From positions 496,001 through 560,000 of the forward strand of contig JAGTXZ010000006.1 in the NCBI GenBank assembly GCA_018398575.1: a DNA stretch of 64,000 nucleotides. The letters run 5' to 3'. The stretch's first letter is position 1. Every line of letters starts with the position of its first letter. The position numbers were made by a program, and so were the translations under genes. This stretch comes from Ampelomyces quisqualis (Eukaryota > Ascomycota > Dothideomycetes > Pleosporales > Phaeosphaeriaceae). This document shows positions 10,362 to 19,749 of the stretch, in pieces. The notes under the pieces were generated by a model. It was not told where the DNA came from. It saw only the letters and a program-made list of their open reading frames with translations, and ran no database searches.

Positions 10362-12151
10362 TCACCACTCCCTCTCCCACAAAGGCTCGAGCGTCTTGCT
10401 CATATACGGCCCATCGAGCGAGTACCCAAGCTTACCATAGTAATTCCTCACACCTACACCTGATATGACACTAATTTTACTACTTCCATGTTCCTCCCTC
10501 GCAATCCGCTCCGCCTCCTCCATCAGCAATGTTCCAAACCCTTGATGCTGAAACTTCTTTGGATCTCTGGCATGCACCGGCACCGCGGACCCATAAACAT
10601 GCAGCTCGCGAACCAACGAGCTAGGCTGGCCAGTAAGCTCCGGCCGGAATGTATGCTCTTTCGAGCACTGCCGCAGTCGCAAAAGCGCGATAAGAATATC
10701 TTGCTTGGGATCTTCGTAGGCTAGGAACGTCTCCCATCCGCCGTTGGCCGTGTAATCTCTCCTTACGAGCTCCACTTGGTCGGGCCGAATCTTGTGCTTG
10801 ACTTCGTTGATGCCGACCTCGCGGGTTCGCACGTCACGACATGAAGTTCCAAAGTCTTTCATGCGTGCTAGAGCTAGTTCTCGCAGATTACCGTTTTCGA
10901 CGCCGGACGTGACGAGTGGCATTGGGATGTCGCGCTGCACGCGATATATGCGTGTCCAAGGCGGTACTAGTGCGAGGATTCGGGCGACGATGTCGATGAG
11001 GGCGTTTGGGGTGTAGTTCTTGTAGCGTCCGGTTCGCCATAGTTCGTACAGTCCTGTGCCACGAATCACCAACGTTGGATAGATTTTCAGTCCATCTGTG
11101 CGGAAGTCGGGGTTGGAAAAGTACTCGACGAACTGGTCGAGATCGCGCTCCATTCCTACGTTGGGCAAGTCTGGCATCATGTGTGAGACGACCTTGAATC
11201 CGGCATCTTTGGAGAGGCAAAAGGTCTTCGCAACGGCAGCGACGGTGTGTCCGCGGTTCGTATCGCGTGCCACGTCTTCGTACAGAGATTGCACTCCGAT
11301 TTCCAGACGTGTACATCCGTATCGCAACATGGAAGACAGATGCTGGTCCAGGCAGTAGTCTGGTCTCGTCTCGATGGTGATGCCCACGCACTTGATGTTG
11401 CTCATCTCACCCGCGGCAACAGCCTCGTCCACGTCCTTGGTCTGGTAGCCCGATAGCGCATTGTGCAGTTGCGAGACGAACTCATCTCGATACGACTCTG
11501 GCAGTGACATGAAAGTTCCGCCCATGATGATGTATTCGACTTTGTCAACACTGTGGCCAAGCGATTTGATTTGATCAACTCGCCCGCGAGCTTGTTCATA
11601 AGGGTCGTAGCGTGCGCGAATGGCACGCATGGATGTTGGCTCGTATCCTGTGTATGACTGAGTCGAGTACTCAAAGTCCGAGTCGGGACCACCGGGACAG
11701 TAAACGCAGATATTGCCGGTGTAGGAGATGTGAGGGCAGCGGTGTGGCTTGCACATGACCGCAACAACTGCGATACCTGACGATGTTCCTGCATTTTTTT
11801 TAGTATTCATACATGTGCAATGCTGTGTTACCGCTTTGGGAACATACGGATCGGCTTGGCTATCAACTTGGGCAATATGTACTTCTTGTAGTGCTCCGGG
11901 ACGGCAGCAATAATGGCAGTAAGTGGTGGCTGACTCTTCAAATAATGCTTCTTTGCTATTTGGCCTCTGAGTTGGTTCAGGTTCAAATCCTTCTTGGCCT
12001 TGGAACCATTTGCTTGCGCCTCGTAGTCCTGAATGAGCGCAGAGGCAATGTCGGCGCAGGCCCGCATGTAGCGTTCATTTTCGGGCGGCAACTTCACGTT
12101 CTTTGGCAACCTTCTCTTTTGCTGCGTCTCTGTGACTGTAATTGTCGCCAT
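10362..12151 (-). CDS. ELP3: Elongator complex catalytic subunit Elp3
   Basis: Exons 12151-11848 and 11788-10362 give 576 aa (yeast 557). Elp3 is the radical-SAM/acetyltransferase subunit of Elongator, which starts the wobble-uridine cm5/mcm5 modification of tRNA. The radical-SAM cluster motif is C-x9-C-x2-C at about residues 119-132 (HRCPH ... NICVYCPGG). The CKPHRCPH context and the YSTQSYTGYEP segment are diagnostic. The C-terminal GNAT domain has the acetyl-CoA loop QHQGFGTLL and ends EPLWEREW. The intron (11847-11789, GT-AG) restores KPIRTSSGIAVV across the junction. It is head-to-tail with ORC2 (396 bp apart) and convergent with the V-ATPase f gene. Confidence 0.98.
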
Positions 12152-12547
12152 ATTAGTGGGACTGGGATAGTTCGTTGCTGGTCTTTGCTCGAAGGCGAAC
12201 CTTGGTGTGTTCAGTCTCTCATTGTGGAGTCACTAGTGTTCCCCAATGTTGCTAATCTGTAATTGGTCTAGCCTTTTCGCTTCTGCAGAACGCGAGCTCC
12301 TTCGCTTTGCCCTGCATGGTATTGATGTTCAGATGTTCCTTGGTGGTTTTGCTAGAAACGATCCTCCAGTCTCCGTCAGGAAGCATGCGACGAGTAATCA
12401 CGTTGTCGGCCAATGTTGTGTCAATTTGCAAACACGTTGCATCAAACTGGTAGCGCTAGTTATGCAGTGCTGCTAGCTTGTTCAAGTTTCTATATACAGC
12501 CGCAACAAGCCCACCTAACCTCAGGTCAGCACGGGGGCGGGTAATAT
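12152..12547. promoter_or_regulatory. ELP3 upstream region / ORC2 3' flank
   Basis: This is a 396 bp gap between two minus-strand genes. I see no extra exon or RNA gene. Confidence 0.4.
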
Positions 12548-14236
12548 TCATGGGGCAGCTTCAGCTAGATCCGCTGCGAGACCTTCGAGCTCTTCTTGCC
12601 TAAAGGGTACCCAGAGCCTCTCGGTGCCCATACCATCTTTGCGGCTCTCAATCATTTGATGGTCATGAAACTCTTTGAGCAGGGTTCGGAAGCTGACCTC
12701 ACTCGTGCAGACGAACTGCTCTTTCGCCATGTGATACAATACGCGGTACTCCACCCCTAGGGTAGTCTCAGGCGCAGGATTCTTTGGCTGACCGATCTTC
12801 TTAGATTTGGTCGAGAGTTGCGGCTCGTCATCATCTTCACCTCCCATCTGGGAGAGAGCTAGCTGCTCTAGAACCAGAATCTGGAAGAGCGACCGCGCAT
12901 GTTCTGGCAAAGAGCGTAAGACGAAGCCTACACCGTCTCGGCCTCCGACACGTCGACCACTACGTCCAAGCAGCTCATTGACGCTCTCGACCACGTCAAT
13001 CTCGGAATCGTAAGGAGCAAAGGTGGTGGCATCGTGATAGAGAAATTTGTACTGCGTTTTCAGACCCACATCCCACAGCAAGGAGAAGTTGGGCGTATCG
13101 GCAGTGCAGATGAGATTGATGGAGGGATGCGCAGCTAACCGAGCGAGCATCGCAGGAAACGGAGTTTTACGAAGATTGGGTGAATCTATCGAGTTCACGA
13201 TGAGGGGTACAGGGTGTGGAGGAGGGTTGATTGTCAGGTAGTCGGTAAGGAAGTCGAGCAGCGAGTTTGGCTGATTGGGCATTTTGATGTTCGTTGGTAC
13301 AACGGTGGATGCGACAGTCGTCAGTACATGCTTGATGGTAATTCCAGCAGCGTAGCCGTTGACCACAGCAATCTTGGGTTTCTTCTTGGTGGCCCTGTAT
13401 GTCTCCGACTCGGAAAGATGAGCGTAAAGGCGTTGGGTGAATTTCTCCGTGATGATACGTTTGGAGCCATAGCCGTAAAGACAGAGATTGAAGCCTTCCT
13501 CCAGCTCAAAGATCCACTGATCGTATGCTCTGCCGTGTAGGTCGAGCAGAAACAGCATTTCCGGCTCATGGCGATCCCGATATGACTGAATCGACTGGAA
13601 GTACTCGTCATGATTGAGCAGCGTTTGTGCAGACAGGGTGTGGTTAGACGTCTTTGTGCCACCCGGGCGGTTTTGGTAGAAGTACTCCTCGTGTGGAGGT
13701 AGCTCGGTCGTGGGCGGGGGCGAGGGCTCTTTTCGCGGCCGAGCTGGCTTGCCTGAGCCTTTCGGTCGCCCTCTTGCACGTTTCGACGGTGTGTCTGGTG
13801 CGGGGGCTTCTTCTTGTGCTGGTTCGACCCCTTGATCGGGCTCTTCTTCTTCCTCTGCGTCCAGAATTTGCTCTGCCAGCTCATCCTCGTCACCCGATGC
13901 TTCTCCATCGCTCTCGGCCCCGTTCAGGGTGCGCTCAAGGATGCGTCGGTTGCTCTTCCTGCGAGCACTACGATCCGCATTGCGCACGATGGCAGGCGTG
14001 GCGTTGGGTGTTTCGTCTTTGGGCGGTTTGGTAGGCGTCTCGAAGACCAACTTGCGGTTCGACCTTGGGGTAGCTCCATTGAGGCCATCTAGAAGCGAAG
14101 GCTTCTTCAGTATCGATCGTGGTGTTCGGTTTCCTGCCAGGTGTTGTGCCTGGCCCCTTCGCGATGGTGTCTGCGCCTCGTAGCGGCTGTGCTCCTCGGC
14201 GTCATCGGCGTCGCGTCTGCGCTTGGTGCCGACCAT
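12548..14236 (-). CDS. ORC2: Origin recognition complex subunit 2
   Basis: An intronless gene of 562 aa. Orc2 is a core subunit of the six-protein complex that marks replication origins and loads MCM. Residues 1-190 are disordered: basic, then an acidic block (EDELAEQILDAEEEEE), then an AT-hook-like RGRPKGSGKPARPRK. The conserved Orc2 AAA-like domain starts about residue 195 (HDEYFQSIQSYR). It carries the family hallmark LCLYGYGSKR in place of a canonical Walker A, followed by VVNGYAAG, LIVNSIDSPNLR and FLYHDATTF. A winged-helix region occupies about residues 480-555. Fungal Orc2 proteins are typically 500-600 aa, so it appears complete. It is divergent with ATG101. Confidence 0.97.
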   Translation of the reverse strand: MVGTKRRRDADDAEEHSRYEAQTPSRRGQAQHLAGNRTPRSILKKPSLLDGLNGATPRSNRKLVFETPTKPPKDETPNATPAIVRNADRSARRKSNRRILERTLNGAESDGEASGDEDELAEQILDAEEEEEPDQGVEPAQEEAPAPDTPSKRARGRPKGSGKPARPRKEPSPPPTTELPPHEEYFYQNRPGGTKTSNHTLSAQTLLNHDEYFQSIQSYRDRHEPEMLFLLDLHGRAYDQWIFELEEGFNLCLYGYGSKRIITEKFTQRLYAHLSESETYRATKKKPKIAVVNGYAAGITIKHVLTTVASTVVPTNIKMPNQPNSLLDFLTDYLTINPPPHPVPLIVNSIDSPNLRKTPFPAMLARLAAHPSINLICTADTPNFSLLWDVGLKTQYKFLYHDATTFAPYDSEIDVVESVNELLGRSGRRVGGRDGVGFVLRSLPEHARSLFQILVLEQLALSQMGGEDDDEPQLSTKSKKIGQPKNPAPETTLGVEYRVLYHMAKEQFVCTSEVSFRTLLKEFHDHQMIESRKDGMGTERLWVPFRQEELEGLAADLAEAAP

Positions 14237-15029
14237 GTCGAGGTGGATGCGGAAAGAGGCGTGACGCGCTCACGCTAATCGTACACAGTAGAGCCTTGAA
14301 CGCTTAGCTGCCCTTCAGTCTAGCCTATAGCAGCGTTGCCCAGTGCGGGCCGCGGCACGACTTGTCTGACCAGGCTCACGGCAGATGCATGCAGCCAGAC
14401 ACTCACGTGACACTGTCGATGGCTGTTCGCGGGCCGGCTGTAAGCGAGGACGGCTGCCTCTCCCCCTCTCCTCCGTGTAGCCTGGGCTGACCGTTGACTG
14501 TGGTGTGCACTGTGAAGGACAGAGGGACGTCATGTCACGCAGCGGCTGAAACATGGCCGAGCGGCGAGAGGGTAACAACTTACAAGGTCGGGCTGGGCGA
14601 GGAATGTATGGAGCTGCCTGTGATAGGCTGCATAGCCGCAGTGTACATACCACCCTGCTGGTACGGAGCAGAGCACATGCTTGGGTAGTGGTGGGAGGCC
14701 TTTCTTTGATCATCTCACTTGCAATCATGCGCATGCCTGGCCGAGGTGGCCGCTTATTCTTGGTGCGTGAAAGCCCCGCCACCACACGTCGTCCATGCCG
14801 GATGCCCTCGCCCTTCCGACTTCCCACTTCCAACTTCTTCGCTGCACCGCACCCGCGCACGCGCTTCCGCCCCCGCCCCAACCACTGCCACTGCCACTGC
14901 CACTGCCACCGCCCAACGCACCGTGCCTGTCGTGTCGCGACACAGCTCGCGCAACAACGCCGCGCGGCGCGCAGCGGGGTCTTCCCACACTTCAGCCACG
15001 CTTCCCGCTCAGCGCACCCACATGTTAGC
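14237..15029. promoter_or_regulatory. Bidirectional promoter, ORC2 / ATG101
   Basis: This 793 bp region lies between two divergent starts. It is GC-rich with strong base skew, which creates long but meaningless frames on both strands. It contains a CCACTG hexamer repeat (listed separately). No TATA box is evident. Confidence 0.45.
14882..14909. repeat. CCACTG hexanucleotide microsatellite
   Basis: Four perfect tandem copies of CCACTG are followed by a partial fifth. It lies in the ORC2/ATG101 intergenic region about 120 bp upstream of the ATG101 start, probably in promoter or 5' UTR sequence. Confidence 0.85.
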
Positions 15030-15785
15030 ATGGAACCTCGCCGGCGGCCTGAATACAACCTGGAAATCTTTGCGGATCTGGCGTGTGTGAAAGACGTCGT
15101 CAAGGGTGAGTCAGTGAGCAACTCCCGGCTGTAGCCACCCCCACCACGCGAAATTACGACATGCCACGCAATGCCACTCCCCTCCGTCCGGACCACCCCG
15201 TGCACCCATGGCTGACCCTGCTCCAGCAATCCTGCACACCATATTCTTCCACCGCTACTTCACCTCCATCTCCCCTCTTACGCGCGATCTGCTCGACCTG
15301 ACCCTGCCCGCCATCGACGATGTGGATCTCGAGACGCTCATCGAGCAACGGACCATAGCGCTCGTGCGTGCCATAGACAGTACGCATCAGCAGAGGGGCA
15401 GGGGCCAGCTAGTGGTACAGTTTTTTGAGAAGAAGCGAAAGAAGGCTTACTTCTTTGGGCGGGCCGACGAGGATGTGTGTTGGGAACAGTGGACGCTGGA
15501 CGTCACCCTTGCACAGCCACGAACAGAGACTGGTATGTTGCCAGTTCATGACCATGAGTGGCAAAGCATCCGTTGACCAACAAAACAGACGTCCTGAAAG
15601 TGCGCCGTGCCATGACCAAGTCGCTGGAAAAGGCAGCTCACAAAATCATCTCCATTGTCAACCGTGACAAGGACCATATCCCGCCCATCACCACGACAGA
15701 CGCAAACCCATTCCCTTATCACATCGTCGTCAACCCCAAGTTGGTCGCAGACAACGACTGGCGCCCACGCATCGGCCTTTTTTAG
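15030..15785 (+). CDS. ATG101: Autophagy-related protein 101
   Basis: Exons 15030-15105, 15227-15532 and 15589-15785 give 192 aa. Atg101 is a HORMA-fold protein that pairs with Atg13 and stabilises the Atg1/ULK1 complex at autophagosome initiation. It is found in filamentous fungi and animals but not in budding yeast. Supporting motifs are ILHTIFFHRYF near residue 27 (human AVLHTVLLHRS), LVVQFFEKKRKK (human LEFYQKKK), WEQWTLDV (human WEVWTVKV), and the terminal EKAAHKIISIVN with PFPYHI. Both introns are GT-AG with consistent phase (1, 1). The length is close to fission yeast Atg101. The start gives the common fungal opening MEPRRRPEY. Confidence 0.94.
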
Positions 15786-16353
15786 ATCAACGTCACATTT
15801 ACTTGGCGCGGGGTAGACACCACTGTACATACAACCACGCACGAATTGATGACGAAGGGGGAGCTGAACCCCACCTCGGAATAACAGGCTCAGTACCCAA
15901 AAGAGACGGAAAAGTAATGGCGTTCATGATAGATGGCCACGATTTGCTGGCCCTTACCCTACCACCGCCCCCTTGTACAGCGCTCGCCATGTCGAGCAAA
16001 CATCGCACCCGACCGACAACGGTGACGACGATTACGTTGGATCGTGACGCCAGGTTACCGTACATGCGTCTGTCTTTTCTGATTGCAGTTACTACCCAAG
16101 ATACCCCATTTCCTAATGAAATTCTGTCAAATTCAAGGCTAGTCGGCCAACCTGAAGCGTGATTGGGATTGTTTGCCTTTGCCTTTTCCGTTTCACTCAT
16201 TACTCGTGATGAATCCGAACGACTACATGTCATTTTGCATACACATTGTGGTTTCTGCACCACTAACTAACTATTCTCTTATCATTCATATAACATGGAC
16301 AACGGCGCAAGCTTTCAAAGGAAATTTGGACTCCAACGCTACTACAGAGGTTC
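15786..16353. other. Convergent intergenic region
   Basis: This lies between the ATG101 stop and the stop of the minus-strand T5orf172 gene. It holds the 3' UTRs only. No gene, repeat or RNA is recognised. Confidence 0.5.
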
Positions 16354-17937
16354 TCATTTGTTCGCCCGTTCCGCCCATTCGACCCACCGCTTTACCACTT
16401 GATCCACCTTCTTCACCCCATCCCTCGATGCCTCTACCTCGAACCACTCTTTGTGAGTCTTCCCACACGCATCACAATTCTTCATTACGCGCTGCTCGCC
16501 AAGTTCAAGATGAATCATCCGCTCTACGCGATGCGCATGAGGCACTTTCCGCACGCCTTCCGACAACCGGCGATTCGGATCCGCCGGCCTGGAATGCGGA
16601 TGAGAATGACGCCGCGACTGCGCGGGCGAGGTCTGTGGCGAGGGTGTAGACGAAGGCGTCAAAGGTACGTATGGGTAGTACCGCACCAGACTGAGGCTGT
16701 AGCCGCATTGTCGTGTCCACTCGTTCATGCGTCGATGCACGTTGTTTGCGCGCCCAATCTTGAGGAATATAGTACCTTTGGTAGGCCAGTCTTGGAGTGT
16801 AGCTGTATTGGGGCGGGCGTGTGGGCTTTTCTTGACCGAGTATTGCCGCAGTACGTCGGATGTTCGACGGCTTTGGTCGGGCCGCGATGGTGGTGCGAGA
16901 AGAGTCGATGCCGCGGACGATGGCCCAGGTCCTGAGGCTTCCGGCGTGAGCCAGAAGATGTAGATGTACCCTTCGTCGTCGTGGGGTGAGAAGGGCTTCG
17001 ATAGTTCCGCGAGTAACGTCGACGTCAGCTGTGGCGAGAGTCTCTGGGGTATATATCTTAGCAACTGTGCTGTTTCTGAGTCGGCTTGAGTAGTCTTGTT
17101 GCGCGGCCTTGCATTCTTCTCTCCAAGCGGTTTCCGTGCAGCTACGCTGACTGTTTGTGTTCCTGGACTTGGTTTCGCAACAACTGCACTAGACCGTCTT
17201 GAGTGTTGATTGACTGTAGCTGGAGGCTGAGCAATCTGCTGCATTGATGTCTCTGCCACATATGGGACAGTAACAGGCCCTTCGCTTGTGCGCTTCTTGT
17301 GACGAACAACCTCAACATGATCGTCATCTGCAGAGCCACAGCACATGGACACCCAGAAACTAGGCTTCTTCTTCCGAGGACGTAGTTTTGGTGGACATGT
17401 TCGACGCTGCTCCGCGGTCATGATATCGCTTGGGATCGACATGAGCGGACCTTCGACATTGTCCCATGTAGAGGGCCTGTTGATTCGGCGTGGGGGTCTG
17501 GGCTCTGAAGTACCATTGTATGCTTGCTTACTCTCTCGTCCCTTCCTCCGTGGTCGCGGCTCTTGTGTCGGTTCATCTACCTCAAGGACGCCTAGTCGTT
17601 CAACGAGCGTATCAATGCTGTTACGCTCCTTCAATGGGTACAGCTGTGTTGCAGGACCACTCGAGACTTGCGCTGCAAGCAGTTCGGCTTGATCTTTGTG
17701 CTGCCAGCAAAAGTACGCGGCGGCCCCGATTTCTTCATCGTCGGAATCGCTTACCACTGACACCACAGCAAGAACGCCGTCGTCCTGTGATGCCTTCGCA
17801 TCGATAGGACGTCTACAAGGACGCCCTGATTTGGTGATCCCTTTGCATGTAGTTGCTGGGTTTCTTGAATCTGAGCGCGGTATAAGGGCTTCGGGTGTGC
17901 GACCAGTGAATGACATGCTTGCTACTATGTTCGACAA
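16354..17937 (-). CDS. T5orf172 (DUF1766, GIY-YIG-like) domain protein
   Basis: Single exon, 527 aa. An N-terminal segment (about residues 29-80) has C-x8-C then a CW pair (TTCKGITKSGRPCRRP ... YFCWQH), as in many fungal T5orf172 proteins. A long disordered linker follows, rich in Pro, Arg and Ser. The C-terminal domain (about 310-510) starts GYIYIFWL and has the key segment TIFLKIGRANNVHRRMNEW, the core of the T5orf172/GIY-YIG-like fold. It continues with HRVERMIHLEL and ends with C-x2-C followed by HKEWFEV. Molecular function is unproven; nucleic-acid binding is the family inference. It could start at the second Met (MSFTG). Confidence 0.88.
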   Translation of the reverse strand: MSNIVASMSFTGRTPEALIPRSDSRNPATTCKGITKSGRPCRRPIDAKASQDDGVLAVVSVVSDSDDEEIGAAAYFCWQHKDQAELLAAQVSSGPATQLYPLKERNSIDTLVERLGVLEVDEPTQEPRPRRKGRESKQAYNGTSEPRPPRRINRPSTWDNVEGPLMSIPSDIMTAEQRRTCPPKLRPRKKKPSFWVSMCCGSADDDHVEVVRHKKRTSEGPVTVPYVAETSMQQIAQPPATVNQHSRRSSAVVAKPSPGTQTVSVAARKPLGEKNARPRNKTTQADSETAQLLRYIPQRLSPQLTSTLLAELSKPFSPHDDEGYIYIFWLTPEASGPGPSSAASTLLAPPSRPDQSRRTSDVLRQYSVKKSPHARPNTATLQDWPTKGTIFLKIGRANNVHRRMNEWTRQCGYSLSLVRYYPYVPLTPSSTPSPQTSPAQSRRHSHPHSRPADPNRRLSEGVRKVPHAHRVERMIHLELGEQRVMKNCDACGKTHKEWFEVEASRDGVKKVDQVVKRWVEWAERANK

Positions 17938-18365
17938 TTGCGGCAGAAAAATAATGTACTAGTTAGTGATGGCATAAGAGAGAACGAGTCTCAGATGGCG
18001 CAGTGAGTGTCAAAACTCCTCTGTATATTCACAGCCTCATATGGCGGTGAAGTGTGTGATGAGCTGCAGTGATTCACAGCACAGCGCAAAGTCTTGCGCA
18101 GCTGGCAACCAGCAAAGGCAGAAACCAGAATGCGTGCCGCGTAGAATAAAAATAGACGTGGCGGGCCTGACGCGTGCGATGGATTCGCTTGAATAGTTAG
18201 CGCCGATGCTTCCCACGTGATCGTCCGGACCATCTCCGCAACCCCACAACGCCAGGAAGAATTTAGCAAAAATAGAAAATTGCATTGCGAGCCACCACAC
18301 CACGCACACCACTGCCACCTACAACGGCACATCTCCCAACCACCCCACAGCTGCAAAAACAAGAA
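17938..18365. other. Intergenic, upstream of T5orf172 gene
   Basis: The promoter side of the minus-strand T5orf172 gene. It becomes AT-richer toward the tRNA. No coding exon is recognised. Confidence 0.4.
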
Positions 18366-18452
18366 TGCATCGACCGAGAATCGAACTCGGGGCTAGCCGA
18401 AGTTATCAGAAGCTGATGGCAACGGCTAATTTTACCACTAAACCACCGATGC
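18366..18452 (-). tRNA. tRNA-Gly (GCC), with a short intron
   Basis: The minus strand reads GCATCGG...TCGATGC plus discriminator A, forming a seven-pair acceptor stem with one G-U pair. A D-arm with GGTTTAGTGGTA (A box) and a T-arm GAGTTCGATTC (B box) are present. The anticodon stem is AGCCG/CGGCT, with anticodon GCC at plus-strand positions 18418-18420. A 16-nt insertion after the base 3' of the anticodon (about 18401-18416) is the canonical position of a nuclear tRNA intron. Removing it leaves a 7-nt loop. Mature length is about 71 nt, as for fungal tRNA-Gly. Confidence 0.95.
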
Positions 18453-18599
18453 GGGCGTATACCGAGCCGGTTGTTCGATGACGCATCCCGAATTTGTTCT
18501 CATTCTATTCATTCATAACATATCACAATGCGCCTTATTACACACGCTCGTTTCATCAAGAATACTTCCCAGTGGAGCATTTCGGAAGCGGGACAATTC

Positions 18600-19013
18600 A
18601 GCCTGCCTATGTGCGTTGGCTGAAGGGCTAGGTCTAATTAGGTGCGACAAGCAGATCTTAGATCTAACATTAGCTAGGTACAAATCTGTTAAACTTAATA
18701 GTTGATAGTAATAAACAGTGAAATTAGATGTTGTATAGTATAGAAAAGAGTTGTATACTTTTTCTGTTACTTTTACTCGCGACTATCTTTACTCTACAGG
18801 CACTACCTAGGCTTAGCTAGATTTTTCTAGGTATATATAAGAGGCAGCCCCTAAGAGTAAGTACTACTACTAGAAAAGAGAGTTGTAAATTTAATAGCCT
18901 ATCTAGAATTTATGAGGAAAGTCTTTTATAGCTAGCTAGAAATCCTTTACTAGGTCTAGCCCTAGAACATATAGAGGTTCTAGTTCTAGAGCCTTGTACC
19001 ATATTTGATTTGA
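18600..19013. repeat. AT-rich, TpA-rich relic (RIP-like)
   Basis: The base composition falls sharply compared with both sides. The stretch is full of CTAG, TAGC and TTAG words and stops in every frame, the look of repeat-induced point mutation on an old repeat. No transposase or reverse transcriptase motif survives. It ends exactly where the amine oxidase fragment becomes readable. Confidence 0.6.
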
Positions 19014-19583
19014 TTTGTTTGTTGCGGGCTCTGCAACCCCCACGGAAACTTTTACGAGATTCGAAAGACCACCGTCAACGAATCACCCGGCATCGACGCC
19101 AATCCAATCGATCATCGCGTCTTCAAGATTATCAACCCCTCCGAGAAGAACCCTCACAACGGCAATCCTATCGGTTACAAATTTGCACCACTGCCAACGC
19201 AAAAGATGCTCGCCGCGCCAGGAACTCTCCAAGCCCAACGGGCCTTATTCACCAATCATCATGTATGGGTGACCAAGTATCAAGATGATGAATTGTATGC
19301 AGCAGGAAGATTCACGCTTCAAAGTCAGTTGGAGCAAGGTGGTGTACATGACATGGCTGCGCGAAAGGACAATGTAGAAGACGAGGACCTAGTGTTATGG
19401 AATGTGTTCGGCTTAACGCACAACCCGCGGGTTGAGGATTGGCCGGTCATGCCGGTGGAGATCTATCAGGTTCACTTCAGGCCGAGTGATTTCTTCGAGA
19501 GAAATCCGGCAATCGATTTTCCGAGCACGAAGAATCAGGCCAGCGTTTTGGTGCAGGAAGACTGTTGCTCTGAGAAGCTTTAG
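19014..19583 (+). pseudogene. C-terminal fragment of a second copper amine oxidase
   Basis: The frame is open from just after a TGA at 19011 to a stop at 19581. It matches only the last ~190 residues of a copper amine oxidase. Recognisable pieces are NPHGNFYEIRKT, NPIGYKFAP, HHVWVTKYQDDELYAAG and LVLWNVFGLTH, then RVEDWPVMPVE, which holds the third copper His, and FFERNPAIDFPS. The topaquinone motif, the HxH copper pair and the N-terminal domains are missing. Upstream sequence is AT-rich noise. It differs clearly from the intact amine oxidase at 6.3-8.5 kb, so it belongs to another subfamily and is not a recent local copy. The preserved frame implies fairly recent loss, but the fragment cannot be catalytic. 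Confidence 0.9.
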
Positions 19584-19749
19584 GCGAGCCAACGGTAGTT
19601 ATTTTAATGCAAGAAAAGGTTCACGGACCGTGGACGGTTTGGTCTTACGAGAATGGAAAGTCCATGTCACGTGAACTTGACAGCCAGCTACGTACTTCTC
19701 TTTACTTTTCGATGTCGTTCGGTTCACTTTGGCGTCTTTGAAGAGCTGA

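Noticed and set aside
14315..15229. A 304-codon minus-strand frame across the ATG101 promoter and first exons
   Set aside because: It has low-complexity content (a Trp/Gln repeat from the hexamer microsatellite) and overlaps the well-supported ATG101 exons.
6293..19583. The two amine oxidase sequences as a local duplication
   Set aside because: The shared C-terminal motifs differ at most positions and fit different subfamilies, so they are not a recent tandem copy.
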